Shown: in pieces, positions 14,946-22,240 of the stretch
Layout: each line of letters begins with the position of its first letter
How positions within the stretch are numbered: position 1 is the first letter of the stretch
From: an uncultured Lachnospiraceae bacterium
Lineage (GTDB): Bacteria; Bacillota; Clostridia; Lachnospirales; Lachnospiraceae
Assembly (NCBI GenBank): GCA_946614165.1
Contig: CAMOGQ010000021.1
Coordinates: forward strand, 1 to 36,035
DNA: 36,035 bases
Direction: 5' to 3'
Program-made: the position numbers and the translations under genes
The notes under the pieces: model-generated
Databases searched by the model: none
What the model saw: the letters and a program-made list of their open reading frames with translations, nothing else
Told to the model about the DNA's origin: nothing

Positions 14946-16745
14946 ATGGCAGAAGAAAAGAAAGAAAGGGTACTGATCCCTCCCTACGCGAAAAGGGGAA
15001 AGAAAAATACTATTTATGCCCTCAAAAGGGATATGCCCTATTATGCGGATGAAGAAAATCCCAGGGGGTATAACGTGATCGGATACGGAACAGAAGATCC
15101 CGATCTGATGGAACCCACCTCTTTATATTACTGGTACTGCCTGCCGGATTCCCTGCAGAAGAAACAGGAAGAGAAGAAACAGAGGGAGGAGGAACGCCTT
15201 GCCAGGATCAGACAGGAAGAAGAAGAGGAGGCAGAGAGAGTCCGGAATATGGGATGGACCTATATCACTGCCGACGATCTGGACGGAGAGGTAAACTGCT
15301 ATCCTCTGGGAGGTTTTCTCTGCGAGAAATTCTTTGAGGAGACGGGCATGGGAGAACTTCTGACAGAGGTCTTCGGTAAGGTAAGGGCCTGCTGGATCCG
15401 TCTTTATACGGCCGCATTCGGCGAAAGGCGGACAGGGACCTTCACATACTCTTTGCTGAATGAGTATCCCATGAAGGACCATATGGTCTTTGAATCCGAC
15501 AGGTTCTTTACGGCCCGCTTATGGAAATCCATTACAAAGGAGGAAGAGGAACGCTTCTTTACCAGGTGGATCGAAAAACAGGCTCCCTCCCGGGTCAGCG
15601 CCCTGGCCTGCCGGTCGGTCCTGACCCTCTACCATGACTCCTATTCGGATTCCTGGTCGGATTTCTTTTTCAGTGAGCGCATAAGGACCGGGACCCGGCA
15701 CGCAGAAGATTGGGTCCTTTACAGAGACGAGGATACGGGCTCTCTTCTGGCCTTTGAGAATCTGAAGTTCGGAGAGAACATACGTGACCTTGGCCAGAAT
15801 CTCCAGGAAATCTATACCATCAGGAACAGCAGCTGGCCTCTTTTGAAGGAAGCCGGGCTCAGATTGTATAAATACCCTTACCATCACCTGGAAGAAAGGG
15901 CGGCAGGGAAGATTCCTCTGACCCTGTGCATGCTGCCCTCCGAGTATTCGGACGCGAAGGAGATCAGAAAGAAGATAAAGGAACTGGAAAAGGCTCCCTT
16001 CGAAGGAGGCCGCCGCATGATCCGCTGGGAAGGAAATCTTGCGGATACCCCGGGAAAATGGGCTCTTTTGGAGATCCGCAGGACCCGTGAGGAGATTGTG
16101 AAAAATCCAGGTTATTTCCTGAAAGCATGGAAAAAAGAACTGAAGGAGATGTTTTATCTGGAAGCCGAATACAGTCCCTTTGCTTTCTACTTTGATATTG
16201 AAAGGGTGAGAGAAGACGAGGAGGATTACGGATTCAGCTTCTTCGGCGATGATCCCTTCACTGTCAAGACAGGAAAGAACGCATCAAAGCGCCTTACCAT
16301 GGACGCGGGCAGGTACCTCTTCTTTACAAACGGAGAGGAGATCCTGGAGGAAGAACTGGTCCGCATGCAGTTTGAACAGGATGACGTGATCGAGCGCTTC
16401 AGGGAATTTATGAACCACGGAGAGACCTCGGACATGACAGAGGACTTTTCCCCTGCACTTAGGGGAAGAGATTTCATTCTCTTTCTGGCCCAGGCCTACA
16501 GGGAATGGATCTACCGTCATATGGAAGACCTCCTTACGGACGGATGGGATATTACAAAGTTCCTACGTGATGCAGGGAAATGTTCGTACAGGATCGAAAG
16601 AGGAGGAAATGTTTCCGAAGAAGAGGGAAGCAGCTGGCCGGAGGGAATGGACCGCTTCGGGGTTTCCAGAGAGGACGTTCTCCGCTACATGACCGAAAAC
16701 GTTCAGAGGGGCAAGTACTTCTCTGACGAATATAAGGGCTGGTAG
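14946..16745 (+). CDS. IS1634/IS4-type transposase-related protein, probably inactive or repurposed
   Basis: This 599-aa protein follows the plan of IS1634-type DDE transposases from end to end. The N-terminus has the I-Y-A-L-K ... Y-N-V-I-G-Y-G-T-E-D segment that corresponds to Y-x-Y-E ... R-K-x-I-G-K-x-D. The middle has DWVLYRDEDTGSLLAFENL, which corresponds to the Q-I-N-L-x-L-L-F-G-E-x-S-G-L-P segment. The C-terminus has RYLFFTNGEEI, an F-E-Q-D-D-V-I-E-R-F helix with E483 in the place of the catalytic Glu, and GRDFILFLAQAY. However, the first catalytic Asp (family A-Y-D-x-T-S) is R223 in LACRSV, and I cannot find the second (D-R-G-F-x-S). A charged E/K/R-rich coil (about 70-100) is inserted. 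AAGGAGA precedes the ATG. The reading frame is fully open, so it may be a domesticated relative. The family call rests on pattern reading only. Confidence 0.55.
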   Translation: MAEEKKERVLIPPYAKRGKKNTIYALKRDMPYYADEENPRGYNVIGYGTEDPDLMEPTSLYYWYCLPDSLQKKQEEKKQREEERLARIRQEEEEEAERVRNMGWTYITADDLDGEVNCYPLGGFLCEKFFEETGMGELLTEVFGKVRACWIRLYTAAFGERRTGTFTYSLLNEYPMKDHMVFESDRFFTARLWKSITKEEEERFFTRWIEKQAPSRVSALACRSVLTLYHDSYSDSWSDFFFSERIRTGTRHAEDWVLYRDEDTGSLLAFENLKFGENIRDLGQNLQEIYTIRNSSWPLLKEAGLRLYKYPYHHLEERAAGKIPLTLCMLPSEYSDAKEIRKKIKELEKAPFEGGRRMIRWEGNLADTPGKWALLEIRRTREEIVKNPGYFLKAWKKELKEMFYLEAEYSPFAFYFDIERVREDEEDYGFSFFGDDPFTVKTGKNASKRLTMDAGRYLFFTNGEEILEEELVRMQFEQDDVIERFREFMNHGETSDMTEDFSPALRGRDFILFLAQAYREWIYRHMEDLLTDGWDITKFLRDAGKCSYRIERGGNVSEEEGSSWPEGMDRFGVSREDVLRYMTENVQRGKYFSDEYKGW

Positions 16746-16750
16746 AGGCC

Positions 16751-16906
16751 ATGGCAGAGCAGAATCTGCAGATAGTCCGCGGGACGACATGTCTGCTGCA
16801 TACCGGGGACACAGACGGCAAAAAGGAAGTGAATTTCAGAATCACCGGGGCGGGTGACTGGACGCATCTATATCACAGGTTGAATGACAGCCGGGGCGCC
16901 GGGTGA
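16751..16906 (+). CDS. Small hypothetical ORF, 51 aa
   Basis: An ATG six bases after the stop of the preceding gene opens 51 codons beginning MAEQNLQIVRG and ending in SRGAG. The composition is protein-like (EVNFRITGAGDWTHLYHRL) and unlike a random GC-rich frame. The only ribosome site is a GTAGAGG very near the ATG, so expression would depend on translational coupling to the 599-aa gene. I recognise no family. It could be a coupled small protein or chance. Confidence 0.35.
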   Translation: MAEQNLQIVRGTTCLLHTGDTDGKKEVNFRITGAGDWTHLYHRLNDSRGAG

Positions 16907-17111
16907 TATATTAAGCACAGTAAATAAAGGACCGCAGGTCCGGAAAGGAAAAGGATCAGAAAAATGACTTGCTTCACTGTTTATTCTTACGCATATGTTC
17001 TGTATCTGTCCCTTCTGCTTCTTTGCAGCAAGGTCCTTTTAGTGTGTGAGAATACTCCGATCAGACAAAGGTGTAAGCAGGATTTTCTGTGATGATTCAC
17101 TTAAAGCTTAG
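16907..17111. other. Intergenic stretch before the tRNA-like genes
   Basis: No gene is visible. The stretch becomes AT-rich from about 16970, which would suit a promoter for the tRNA-like genes, but I cannot pick one with confidence. Confidence 0.4.
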
Positions 17112-17150
17112 GGCCGCCTGTCCGGAGATCTCCGCGCAGGCGGCCTTTTT
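17112..17150 (+). terminator. Intrinsic terminator upstream of the tRNA-like genes
   Basis: GGCCGCCTG (17112-17120) pairs with CAGGCGGCC (17137-17145), followed by TTTTT. Only 16 bases separate it from the first tRNA-like gene. Confidence 0.8.
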
Positions 17151-17166
17151 ATATGCTGAAATATCT

Positions 17167-17241
17167 GCTCCCGTAATCCCAATTGGCAGAGGAAGCCGGC
17201 CCAGGTCCGGTACAGTGAGGGTTCGAATCCCTCCGGGAGTA
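17167..17241 (+). tRNA. tRNA-like gene, anticodon CAG by position (Leu?), atypical
   Basis: A full cloverleaf can be drawn: acceptor GCTCCCG/CGGGAGT with a G1-U72 wobble, U8, a three-pair D stem with GG in the loop, anticodon stem GCCGG/CCGGT, five-base variable loop, T arm GAGGG-TTCGAAT-CCCTC and A73. No CCA is encoded. By position the anticodon is CAG (17202-17204), a leucine anticodon, but leucine tRNAs have a long variable arm and this one does not. Base 33 is C rather than the nearly invariant U. It may be a decayed or a specialised tRNA. Confidence 0.65.
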
Positions 17242-17294
17242 CTTTGCGGCATGACCGCAGCCCGGCCTCTGGCCGGAGCACCATAACAGAATAT

Positions 17295-17370
17295 GCCTCT
17301 GTAGCAGAATTGGAATATGCGCCGGACTAAGAATCCGGGTCTTTTGCGGGTTCGACCCCCGCCGGAGGTA
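17295..17370 (+). tRNA. tRNA-like gene, anticodon AAG by position (Leu?), atypical
   Basis: The cloverleaf is complete: acceptor GCCTCTG/CGGAGGT (G1-U72 and one more wobble), U8, D stem GCA/TGC, anticodon stem CCGGA/TCCGG with loop CTAAGAA, seven-base variable loop, T arm GCGGG-TTCGACC-CCCGC and A73. The anticodon AAG would read CUU (Leu), yet the variable loop is short, as in class I tRNAs, and A34 is rare in bacterial leucine tRNAs. No CCA is encoded. Its 3' part is repeated at 17726. Confidence 0.65.
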
Positions 17371-17614
17371 CTTTTGCAGGAGATAGGAATGAAGTTCCTT
17401 TCCGCCCGGGGCGGGAGGGGCTGAGGATTCGTTCTTTCACCAGCACTTCAGGACCGGGTGCACGAAACCGGAAAACGATGAGGCTGAAACCATGTGTCAT
17501 AGCGGCCGTACTGGTCCGGATCCCGTCCCGGGCACAGGGCTGTAGCTGCAAAGAAGCTTTAAGCAGCCCAAAAAACGAAAATACAAAAAAAGCGGGCCGG
17601 GGAAGCTCCCTGAC
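17358..17614 (+). repeat. Inter-tRNA spacer repeat, copy A
   Basis: This copy runs from the 3' end of the second tRNA-like gene to just before tRNA-Tyr. It shares long near-identical blocks with 17726-17992, including CCCGGGGCGGGA, CGGGTGCACGA, CCGGAAAACG, CCGGGCACAGGGC and GCGGGCCGGGG. The antisense reading frame through it is a familiar artefact of tRNA regions, not a gene. Confidence 0.8.
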
Positions 17615-17622
17615 CGCTCTAT

Positions 17623-17706
17623 CGACAGATATGCAAACTGGATTACGCAAGCGGACTGTAAATCCGTTGCCTTCGGGCGCTGCAGGTTCGAATCCTGCTC
17701 TGTCGA
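17623..17706 (+). tRNA. tRNA-Tyr (GTA)
   Basis: Acceptor CGACAGA pairs perfectly with TCTGTCG, followed by A73. U8, a D arm with GG, anticodon stem GCGGA/TCCGT with loop CTGTAAA (anticodon GTA at 17658-17660), a long variable arm with the GCC-TTCG-GGC hairpin and T arm GCAGG-TTCGAAT-CCTGC are all in place, as expected for bacterial class II tyrosine tRNA. Pair 1-72 is C-G, whereas bacterial tyrosine tRNAs usually have G-C. CCA is not encoded. Confidence 0.85.
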
Positions 17707-17725
17707 CTCTATACTGCGTGCTTGC

Positions 17726-17992
17726 CCCGCCGGAGATACGCCTGCAGGTGTAAGGAAATAAAGATCCCTTTGGCCCGGGGCGGGAAGGGATGAGGATGCA
17801 GGATTCTTGATTCTTTTCATGCTCTGCAGGCCCGGGTGCACGAGACCGGAAAACGGGGAGGCAAAAGCCTATGTGTCCCTTTGGACCTACGGATTCGGAA
17901 CCCATTCCGGGCACAGGGCGTGTCAACAAAGAAGCCTTACGCTGCAGTGAAAAACAAAAATTCAAAAAGCGGGCCGGGGGAAGCCCCCTGAC
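17726..17992 (+). repeat. Inter-tRNA spacer repeat, copy B, with a tRNA 3'-end remnant
   Basis: This copy begins with CCCGCCGGAGATAC, which matches the T-arm and acceptor end of the tRNA-like gene at 17295 with one change, then follows the same spacer as copy A at an offset of 368-378 bases. A terminal hairpin with pairs GGGGG/CCCCC (17975-17987) corresponds to a weaker one in copy A. No complete tRNA follows it. Confidence 0.8.
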
Positions 17993-17997
17993 ATCAG

Positions 17998-18037
17998 TAA
18001 AAAACGGCTTATGGAAAGGATATTCCATAAGCCGTTT
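17998..18037 (-). terminator. Intrinsic terminator of the minus-strand lipoprotein/membrane protein unit
   Basis: A perfect 15-bp stem (18002-18016 with 18023-18037, AAACGGCTTATGGAA and its complement) has a 6-base loop. On the minus strand it is followed by a T run (the A run at 17999-18004), so it ends transcription coming from the gene at 18516. Confidence 0.85.
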
Positions 18038-18150
18038 AAAATACTGAAAGAGTTTCGCTTTCTGAAAGCTGAAAAGAAGAGAGATCAGTTTCAATCGGGA
18101 TCTCCTTTTCAGGTCCGGCGGGGCCCCGGCCATCGCGGGAAGGCTGCGGA

Positions 18151-18516
18151 TCAGGATGCCTGCTGTTTCTTTTTACCTTTGAAGAGTGAGAATGCAGCCA
18201 GGACAGCGTTGATGGCACACCATCCGGCCCATACGGCCAGATCGGAAAAAGAACCGTGGGCTGCGGCGCCCACCAGGGCCGCCAGTCCGAACAGAATGAT
18301 CAGGGCGATATTGCCGCCTTTCTTTTCCGAATTCCTGGTCACGATGGATACGATACCGCCTGCCAGCATAAAGACTGCAACGATAATGCCAGCCGAACCG
18401 GAGACTTCCCCGTTCTCAGAAAGAGAATTGGCAAGGCCTGCGGCGCAGGACTGAAACGCTACAAATACAAAGAGCACGATGGACAGAATGCCCGATACAA
18501 GTTTCCAGATTTTCAT
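18151..18516 (-). CDS. Small membrane protein, 121 aa
   Basis: The protein has four hydrophobic segments at about residues 5-27, 42-62, 72-88 and 91-108, and a basic C-terminus (KGKKKQQ), so it should be a four-helix inner-membrane protein. I know similar hypothetical proteins from Firmicutes with the MKIWKLVSGILSIVLF start and the N-S-E-K-K-G-G-N-I-A-L-I motif; no function is established. AAGGAG stands seven bases before the ATG. It is 21 bases downstream of the lipoprotein gene and before a strong terminator, so the two form an operon and the proteins may work together at the membrane. Confidence 0.82.
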   Translation of the reverse strand: MKIWKLVSGILSIVLFVFVAFQSCAAGLANSLSENGEVSGSAGIIVAVFMLAGGIVSIVTRNSEKKGGNIALIILFGLAALVGAAAHGSFSDLAVWAGWCAINAVLAAFSLFKGKKKQQAS

Positions 18517-18537
18517 ATGACTGCTCCTTCCTGTCTG

Positions 18538-19515
18538 TCATTGGGCCGAAAAGGTAATAGGATCGGTATCCACAACGGTATCGTAAGTTTTAAGATCATA
18601 GACATGGAATTTCAGTTCCACTTCTTCGATGGATTCGATTCCGTTTTCTTCCAGCTCATTGGTGAAAAGAGTGATTTCCTGGATGGACTTCTTTCCGTCA
18701 TAAACGTTGGTGGCAAAGAAGGGATCCATCATAAAGCCGTTGACAGACATATCTTCCACGGAAATACAGACATTTTTACCGCAGGTGTTTTCGCAGTAAA
18801 GAAGAATGGCGGTGCCCCAGAAGGAATTCTCGTCTACGGTCTTTCCTACGATGCGGATGCCGTTTCCGTTAAAGAGTTCCATTCCGGAATCGTCTGCCTG
18901 GGTGTCCATACTGTCGAAGGCAGAAGTATGGATCTCGGCATAGACATTCTCGAAAAGATTGTTCCAGTCGGAATCATAGGCGTGGAAGTAGATTTCGATT
19001 TTGCCTACATTGTCGATCCCTGCGGCTTTGAGTTCCGACGAATAGAGGTCAATGGTCTCGTTGGCTTTCTTGCCGGCAGCAATTTCACTGGCAAACAGAT
19101 CGCCGATCATGTAGTCATTGACAATAAGAGCATCACAGCCGATGGTGTAATCCTTGTCGGAATTGTTTTCCACAAGGAGCTTAATGCTGTCGCCCAGGAA
19201 GCCTCCCGTGACATATTCTGTGGCGGTAACCCTGATGCCGTCCTGATCTACCAGGACCTGCTCTTCGATGGTAACGGCTCCCCCTGCAGGGGCTGCTTCC
19301 TCAGCGGTTTCGGCAGTTTCCTCAGCGGGAGCTTCAGCTTCTTCGTCTTCCTTTGCCTCACCTTCTACCGAAGTGCTTTCGCTTTCGGCCGCCTCCTCCT
19401 GCTTTGCGGGGACGACTTCCTTCGGTTCACTGCCGGATGAGCCGCATCCTGCCATGATGCCTGTCAGAAGGGATACGGACAGCAGGACTGCCAGTAATCT
19501 GGATCTGATCTTCAT
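18538..19515 (-). CDS. Lipoprotein with two tandem beta-sandwich-like domains
   Basis: This 325-aa protein has a lipoprotein signal with lipobox MAGC (Cys24), then an Ala/Glu-rich, acidic linker (about 35-82), then two related domains of about 100 residues. The domains share the order G-I-R-(V/I), a central L-x-V/C-E-N segment, N-D/G-Y/F-M-x-D-x-F-A, a K-K-x-x-x-x-I-x-L-(Y/F) strand, an E-L-x-x-x-G-I helix and an (I/L)-x-F-H-(A/V)-Y-D end. It resembles the DUF4352/DUF5067-like extracellular immunoglobulin-like domains of Gram-positive lipoproteins. GGAGGAATAATAG precedes the ATG. It is co-transcribed with the small membrane protein downstream. Ligand unknown. Confidence 0.82.
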   Translation of the reverse strand: MKIRSRLLAVLLSVSLLTGIMAGCGSSGSEPKEVVPAKQEEAAESESTSVEGEAKEDEEAEAPAEETAETAEEAAPAGGAVTIEEQVLVDQDGIRVTATEYVTGGFLGDSIKLLVENNSDKDYTIGCDALIVNDYMIGDLFASEIAAGKKANETIDLYSSELKAAGIDNVGKIEIYFHAYDSDWNNLFENVYAEIHTSAFDSMDTQADDSGMELFNGNGIRIVGKTVDENSFWGTAILLYCENTCGKNVCISVEDMSVNGFMMDPFFATNVYDGKKSIQEITLFTNELEENGIESIEEVELKFHVYDLKTYDTVVDTDPITFSAQ

Positions 19516-19639
19516 ACTATTATTCCTCCATTATTGTTTTGTGCTGTTTGATATTCTGAATGGAGCCCCGGATGTGGGACATCCCTTAAAGAATCCGCAC
19601 GGAAGCGCGCATAACCGCACAGAGGAAAGGGACGGTCCG

Positions 19640-20101
19640 TTAATCCTGAAGGCCGCTGGTACGAAGGGGCTCCATATCATTTTTATTCAGAAGCTCGTTG
19701 ACATCTATGATGCTGCCGGGCCTTTCGTTGAAGATGATCATAAGCAGGGCATCTCTGGGCTTTTTGGAATAGAGAGGGGGCATATCGTATTTTTTCAGCG
19801 CCCGCTGGGTCTCTTCCAGAGTAAATTCCCCTGCATAGAAGATCCGGAGAAGGATATCTCTCTGTCTGGTATGCTTTTCGCCGGACAGAAGCTTGTATCC
19901 GTAGCGTTCCGGGATATCGGCCTTCAGGAAAACACTCTGTTGGGTAATTCCCTTGCCTGCAAGAAGATTCTTGACGTAAACGGAGAAGGCTTCATCGTCT
20001 TCGGCAAGACTGTCTTTCTGTTCACGGAGATATTTCTCAAATTCGGAAAGATGTGTCCTTCCAAGAATATTGTCCAGTTCGGAAGTGGTTTTTTCGCTCA
20101 T
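19640..20101 (-). CDS. Small helix-turn-helix-like protein divergent from the kinase gene
   Basis: This 153-aa protein has no signal peptide or membrane segment. Residues about 45-80 (YVKNLLAGKGITQQSVFLKA then Y-G-Y-K-L-L-S-G-E) resemble the helix-turn-helix of XRE-type regulators, with I-T-Q-Q-S-V as the turn region. The rest is helical, with R-D-A-L-L-M-I-I-F-N near the end. GGGAGG stands five bases before ATG 20101. The gene is divergent from a Ser/Thr kinase gene with only 56 bases between starts, an arrangement I recall from other Clostridia. It may regulate the kinase gene or be its substrate; neither is shown by the sequence. Confidence 0.75.
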   Translation of the reverse strand: MSEKTTSELDNILGRTHLSEFEKYLREQKDSLAEDDEAFSVYVKNLLAGKGITQQSVFLKADIPERYGYKLLSGEKHTRQRDILLRIFYAGEFTLEETQRALKKYDMPPLYSKKPRDALLMIIFNERPGSIIDVNELLNKNDMEPLRTSGLQD

Positions 20102-20157
20102 GGTTCCTCCCGTCTGCTATAATGGTCGAAAGCCTCAAAAGAGAGGGGGTACTGTTT

Positions 20158-21246
20158 ATGGATCTGGAACAGCGTCTTGCCCTGTCCTATTATAAGACGA
20201 CGGCTGTTATCAATGAATCCCATAAGGTATATCTGGTCCAGCACCGGGATACCGGAGAGTTCTTCGTCAAAAAGATACTGGATGTCTACAACCGGGATGT
20301 ATACGATTACCTGTATCACCATCCGGCAGCCGGGACTCCGGCCATAGTCTGCCTCTGCGAAGAAGAGGGAGAACTGACCGTGATCGAGGAGTTCGTATCC
20401 GGAAAGCCCCTGCAGGAAAAAATCAAAGCAAAGGACCTTGGCAGGGAGGATGTTCTTGCTTATATGTCGGACCTCTGCTCCATACTGGAAAAGCTCCACG
20501 GCGCGGAGCCTCCTATTATCCACAGAGATATCAAGCCTTCCAACATCCTGATCACTTCCTATAACAGGGCCGTTCTTCTGGATTTCAATGCCGCCAAGTT
20601 TTATTCTTATGATTCAGCAGAGGATACCATGCTGCTCGGAACAAAGGGCTATGCGGCGCCGGAGCAGTACGGATTTGGTTCTTCCTCGCCCCAGACGGAT
20701 ATTTATTCCCTGGGCGTGATCCTGAAAGAGATGGCAGAAGCGCTGGGCGAGCCGGCAGAAGATATTATTGCCGTCGCCGAAAGATGCACCAGGCTGGACC
20801 CTTCCGGCCGTTTTCAGACTGTTTCGGAAGTGAAGGATGCCCTGAAAGGGGAAAGAAAAGAAAGCGCGGTGGAAGAAAAGGAAAGCCAGATTCCGCAGTC
20901 TCCCTTAAGATTCCTGCCCCCGGGCTTCAGGACGCTGACTCCCCGGAATATGGTCCTGGCCCTGCCGGTATACGGTCTGATCTTTTACCTGTGCCTGACT
21001 CTGGAAACCGGTAATACATACGGAGCCGGGATCTGGCTTGAGAGAATTATCCTCCTTGCCATGATGCTGTCCGTGATCGCAGGCTGTTTTGATTATCTGG
21101 GAATCCAGAGCCTGTTTACTCCCTGCAGAAGCAGCAGCCGCCTTGTCCGCTGTCTGGGAATTGCCCTGCTGGTCCTGTCCATGGTCTCCATGCTTCTTGT
21201 CCTTCTGATTCTGGTAGAGGGCTTTATCTTCCCTGCCCCTGCATGA
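20158..21246 (+). CDS. Membrane-anchored Ser/Thr protein kinase
   Basis: This 362-aa protein has a eukaryotic-type kinase domain (about residues 8-240): the ATP-binding Lys in FFVKKI (K38 or K39), the catalytic loop HRDIKPSN (D124, N129), the metal site DFN (D142; Gly of DFG replaced by Asn) and GTKGYAAPEQYG in the activation segment. The glycine-rich loop is degenerate (I-N-E-S-H-K-V-Y). After a basic and Pro-rich linker come three hydrophobic segments (about 266-285, 294-315, 332-356), so the kinase is held on the inner face of the membrane; there are no PASTA repeats. ATG 20158 follows GAGAGGGGG. A TATAAT at 20118-20123 could be its -10 box, without a good -35. A terminator follows at 21275. 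Confidence 0.9.
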   Translation: MDLEQRLALSYYKTTAVINESHKVYLVQHRDTGEFFVKKILDVYNRDVYDYLYHHPAAGTPAIVCLCEEEGELTVIEEFVSGKPLQEKIKAKDLGREDVLAYMSDLCSILEKLHGAEPPIIHRDIKPSNILITSYNRAVLLDFNAAKFYSYDSAEDTMLLGTKGYAAPEQYGFGSSSPQTDIYSLGVILKEMAEALGEPAEDIIAVAERCTRLDPSGRFQTVSEVKDALKGERKESAVEEKESQIPQSPLRFLPPGFRTLTPRNMVLALPVYGLIFYLCLTLETGNTYGAGIWLERIILLAMMLSVIAGCFDYLGIQSLFTPCRSSSRLVRCLGIALLVLSMVSMLLVLLILVEGFIFPAPA

Positions 21247-21274
21247 GCATTATAGCACCTGCCGGTTTTGTCTG

Positions 21275-21304
21275 TTGCCACCTCTGCGGTGGCAATTTCT
21301 TTTT
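21275..21304 (+). terminator. Intrinsic terminator after the kinase gene
   Basis: TTGCCACC pairs perfectly with GGTGGCAA across a TCTGC loop and is followed by TTTCTTTTT. Confidence 0.85.
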
Positions 21305-21363
21305 GAGTGGGCAGGGAAGGAATTAGAATGTTACTGTACTTAAGCAGGAACAAATATGTATTA

Positions 21364-21404
21364 CAGCAAAACATTGCAGCAAAACTGCAGCAAACTGCAG
21401 CAAA
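21364..21404 (+). repeat. Four phased CAGCAAA repeats
   Basis: CAGCAAA starts at 21364, 21377, 21388 and 21398, that is at steps of 13, 11 and 10 bases, close to one helical turn. The cluster lies 24 bases upstream of a candidate promoter, so it could be a set of regulator sites on one DNA face. Confidence 0.7.
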
Positions 21405-21427
21405 ATAAGTGATTCAGGCACCAAATC

Positions 21428-21457
21428 TTACCATCTATCGTCAGGATACGTTATAAT
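21428..21457 (+). promoter_or_regulatory. Candidate promoter
   Basis: TTACCA (21428-21433, four of six) and a perfect TATAAT (21452-21457) are 18 bases apart and read toward the small protein gene at 21515. The -35 is weak. Confidence 0.45.
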
Positions 21458-21514
21458 AAATAGAACATTTAACGTTTCTTAAGCATTCAGTTCCAGGTCT
21501 CTATGGAGGGACTT

Positions 21515-21793
21515 ATGAGCAATATAGCCAGAGGGATCCTGATCATGGTCATAGCCTTCAAGTTCTACCATATCAGGATCCGACGTCATTCAAGAAAAGT
21601 TACGAAAGCCATGATCGAAGGGCATCTTCTTATGAGACTCGCCATCTTGATGGAACTGGCCGCCCTGGTCATGGAGCTTCTGAAACCTGCCTGCGGTCCG
21701 GCCATCCTGATGATGATCGCCGGGACCTTTGTTTTCGGTGCGGGAAGAGCCGCTTATACCGGAAAAGACGGTACAGGAGAAGATATTCTTTGA
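21515..21793 (+). CDS. Small protein with two hydrophobic segments, 92 aa
   Basis: Hydrophobic stretches at about residues 5-17 and 39-75 (rich in Leu, Met and Ile) with a basic loop R-I-R-R-H-S-R-K between them suggest a small membrane protein. I prefer ATG 21515, four bases after GGAGGG, to the ATG at 21503, which overlaps that ribosome site. A candidate promoter with phased repeats lies upstream. I do not recognise the family. Confidence 0.65.
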   Translation: MSNIARGILIMVIAFKFYHIRIRRHSRKVTKAMIEGHLLMRLAILMELAALVMELLKPACGPAILMMIAGTFVFGAGRAAYTGKDGTGEDIL

Positions 21794-21919
21794 AATTGTT
21801 CAGAAATGCCTGCTTTTTGGGATATTATGACGGTCTATGCCGACAGCATGGGTTTGCTATCAGGAGCAAATCATTGTATTATAAATATGACCCCTTTTTT
21901 TCATTCGAGGAGACTATTC

Positions 21920-22237
21920 ATGTCCATTTTTGATTATTTCCGTAAAGCTGACATAAACGCCGGTATTAAAGAATACCGGCAGACAAAAGGCGCCATACTG
22001 TTGGATGTGCGTACGGCCGAGGAATACAGGAGCGGTCATATTCCATCCGCCCACAACTTCCCTGTCGAGAATGTGAAAGACATAGCCCGTCTGATCCCCA
22101 AAAAGGATACGCCGGTCTATCTTTACTGCCAGAGCGGCCGAAGGGCCGTAAGAGCCAGGGACAAGATGAAGTCCATGGGCTATACAAACGTACAGGCAAT
22201 CGGCGGTATCGAAAACTACAAGGGTAAGACTGTATAA
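21920..22237 (+). CDS. Rhodanese-like sulfurtransferase domain protein
   Basis: This 105-aa protein is a single rhodanese domain: I-L-L-D-V-R-T-A-E-E-Y-R-S-G-H-I near the start and the active-site loop C-Q-S-G-R-R with Cys70, which would carry the persulfide. It is the usual length for single-domain cytosolic rhodaneses, which deliver sulfur or act in thiol redox chemistry. I start at ATG 21920, after a GAGGAGA; the longer frame upstream has no ribosome site. Its stop codon is three bases before the helicase ATG, so the two are probably one transcript, though a functional link to the helicase is not obvious. Confidence 0.9.
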   Translation: MSIFDYFRKADINAGIKEYRQTKGAILLDVRTAEEYRSGHIPSAHNFPVENVKDIARLIPKKDTPVYLYCQSGRRAVRARDKMKSMGYTNVQAIGGIENYKGKTV

Positions 22238-22240
22238 AAA

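Noticed and set aside
17998..18037. A riboswitch or sRNA in the strong hairpin near 18010
   Set aside because: The T run on the minus strand and its place after a minus-strand operon make it an ordinary terminator.
17327..18133. A 268-codon minus-strand frame containing DRAGFEPAAPEG and AGVEPAKDPDS
   Set aside because: These strings are the familiar false translation of tRNA genes read backwards; the plus strand holds tRNA cloverleaves there.
18256..19440. A 394-codon plus-strand frame over the lipoprotein operon
   Set aside because: The minus strand has two genes with ribosome sites, a lipobox and a terminator; the plus-strand frame has none of these.
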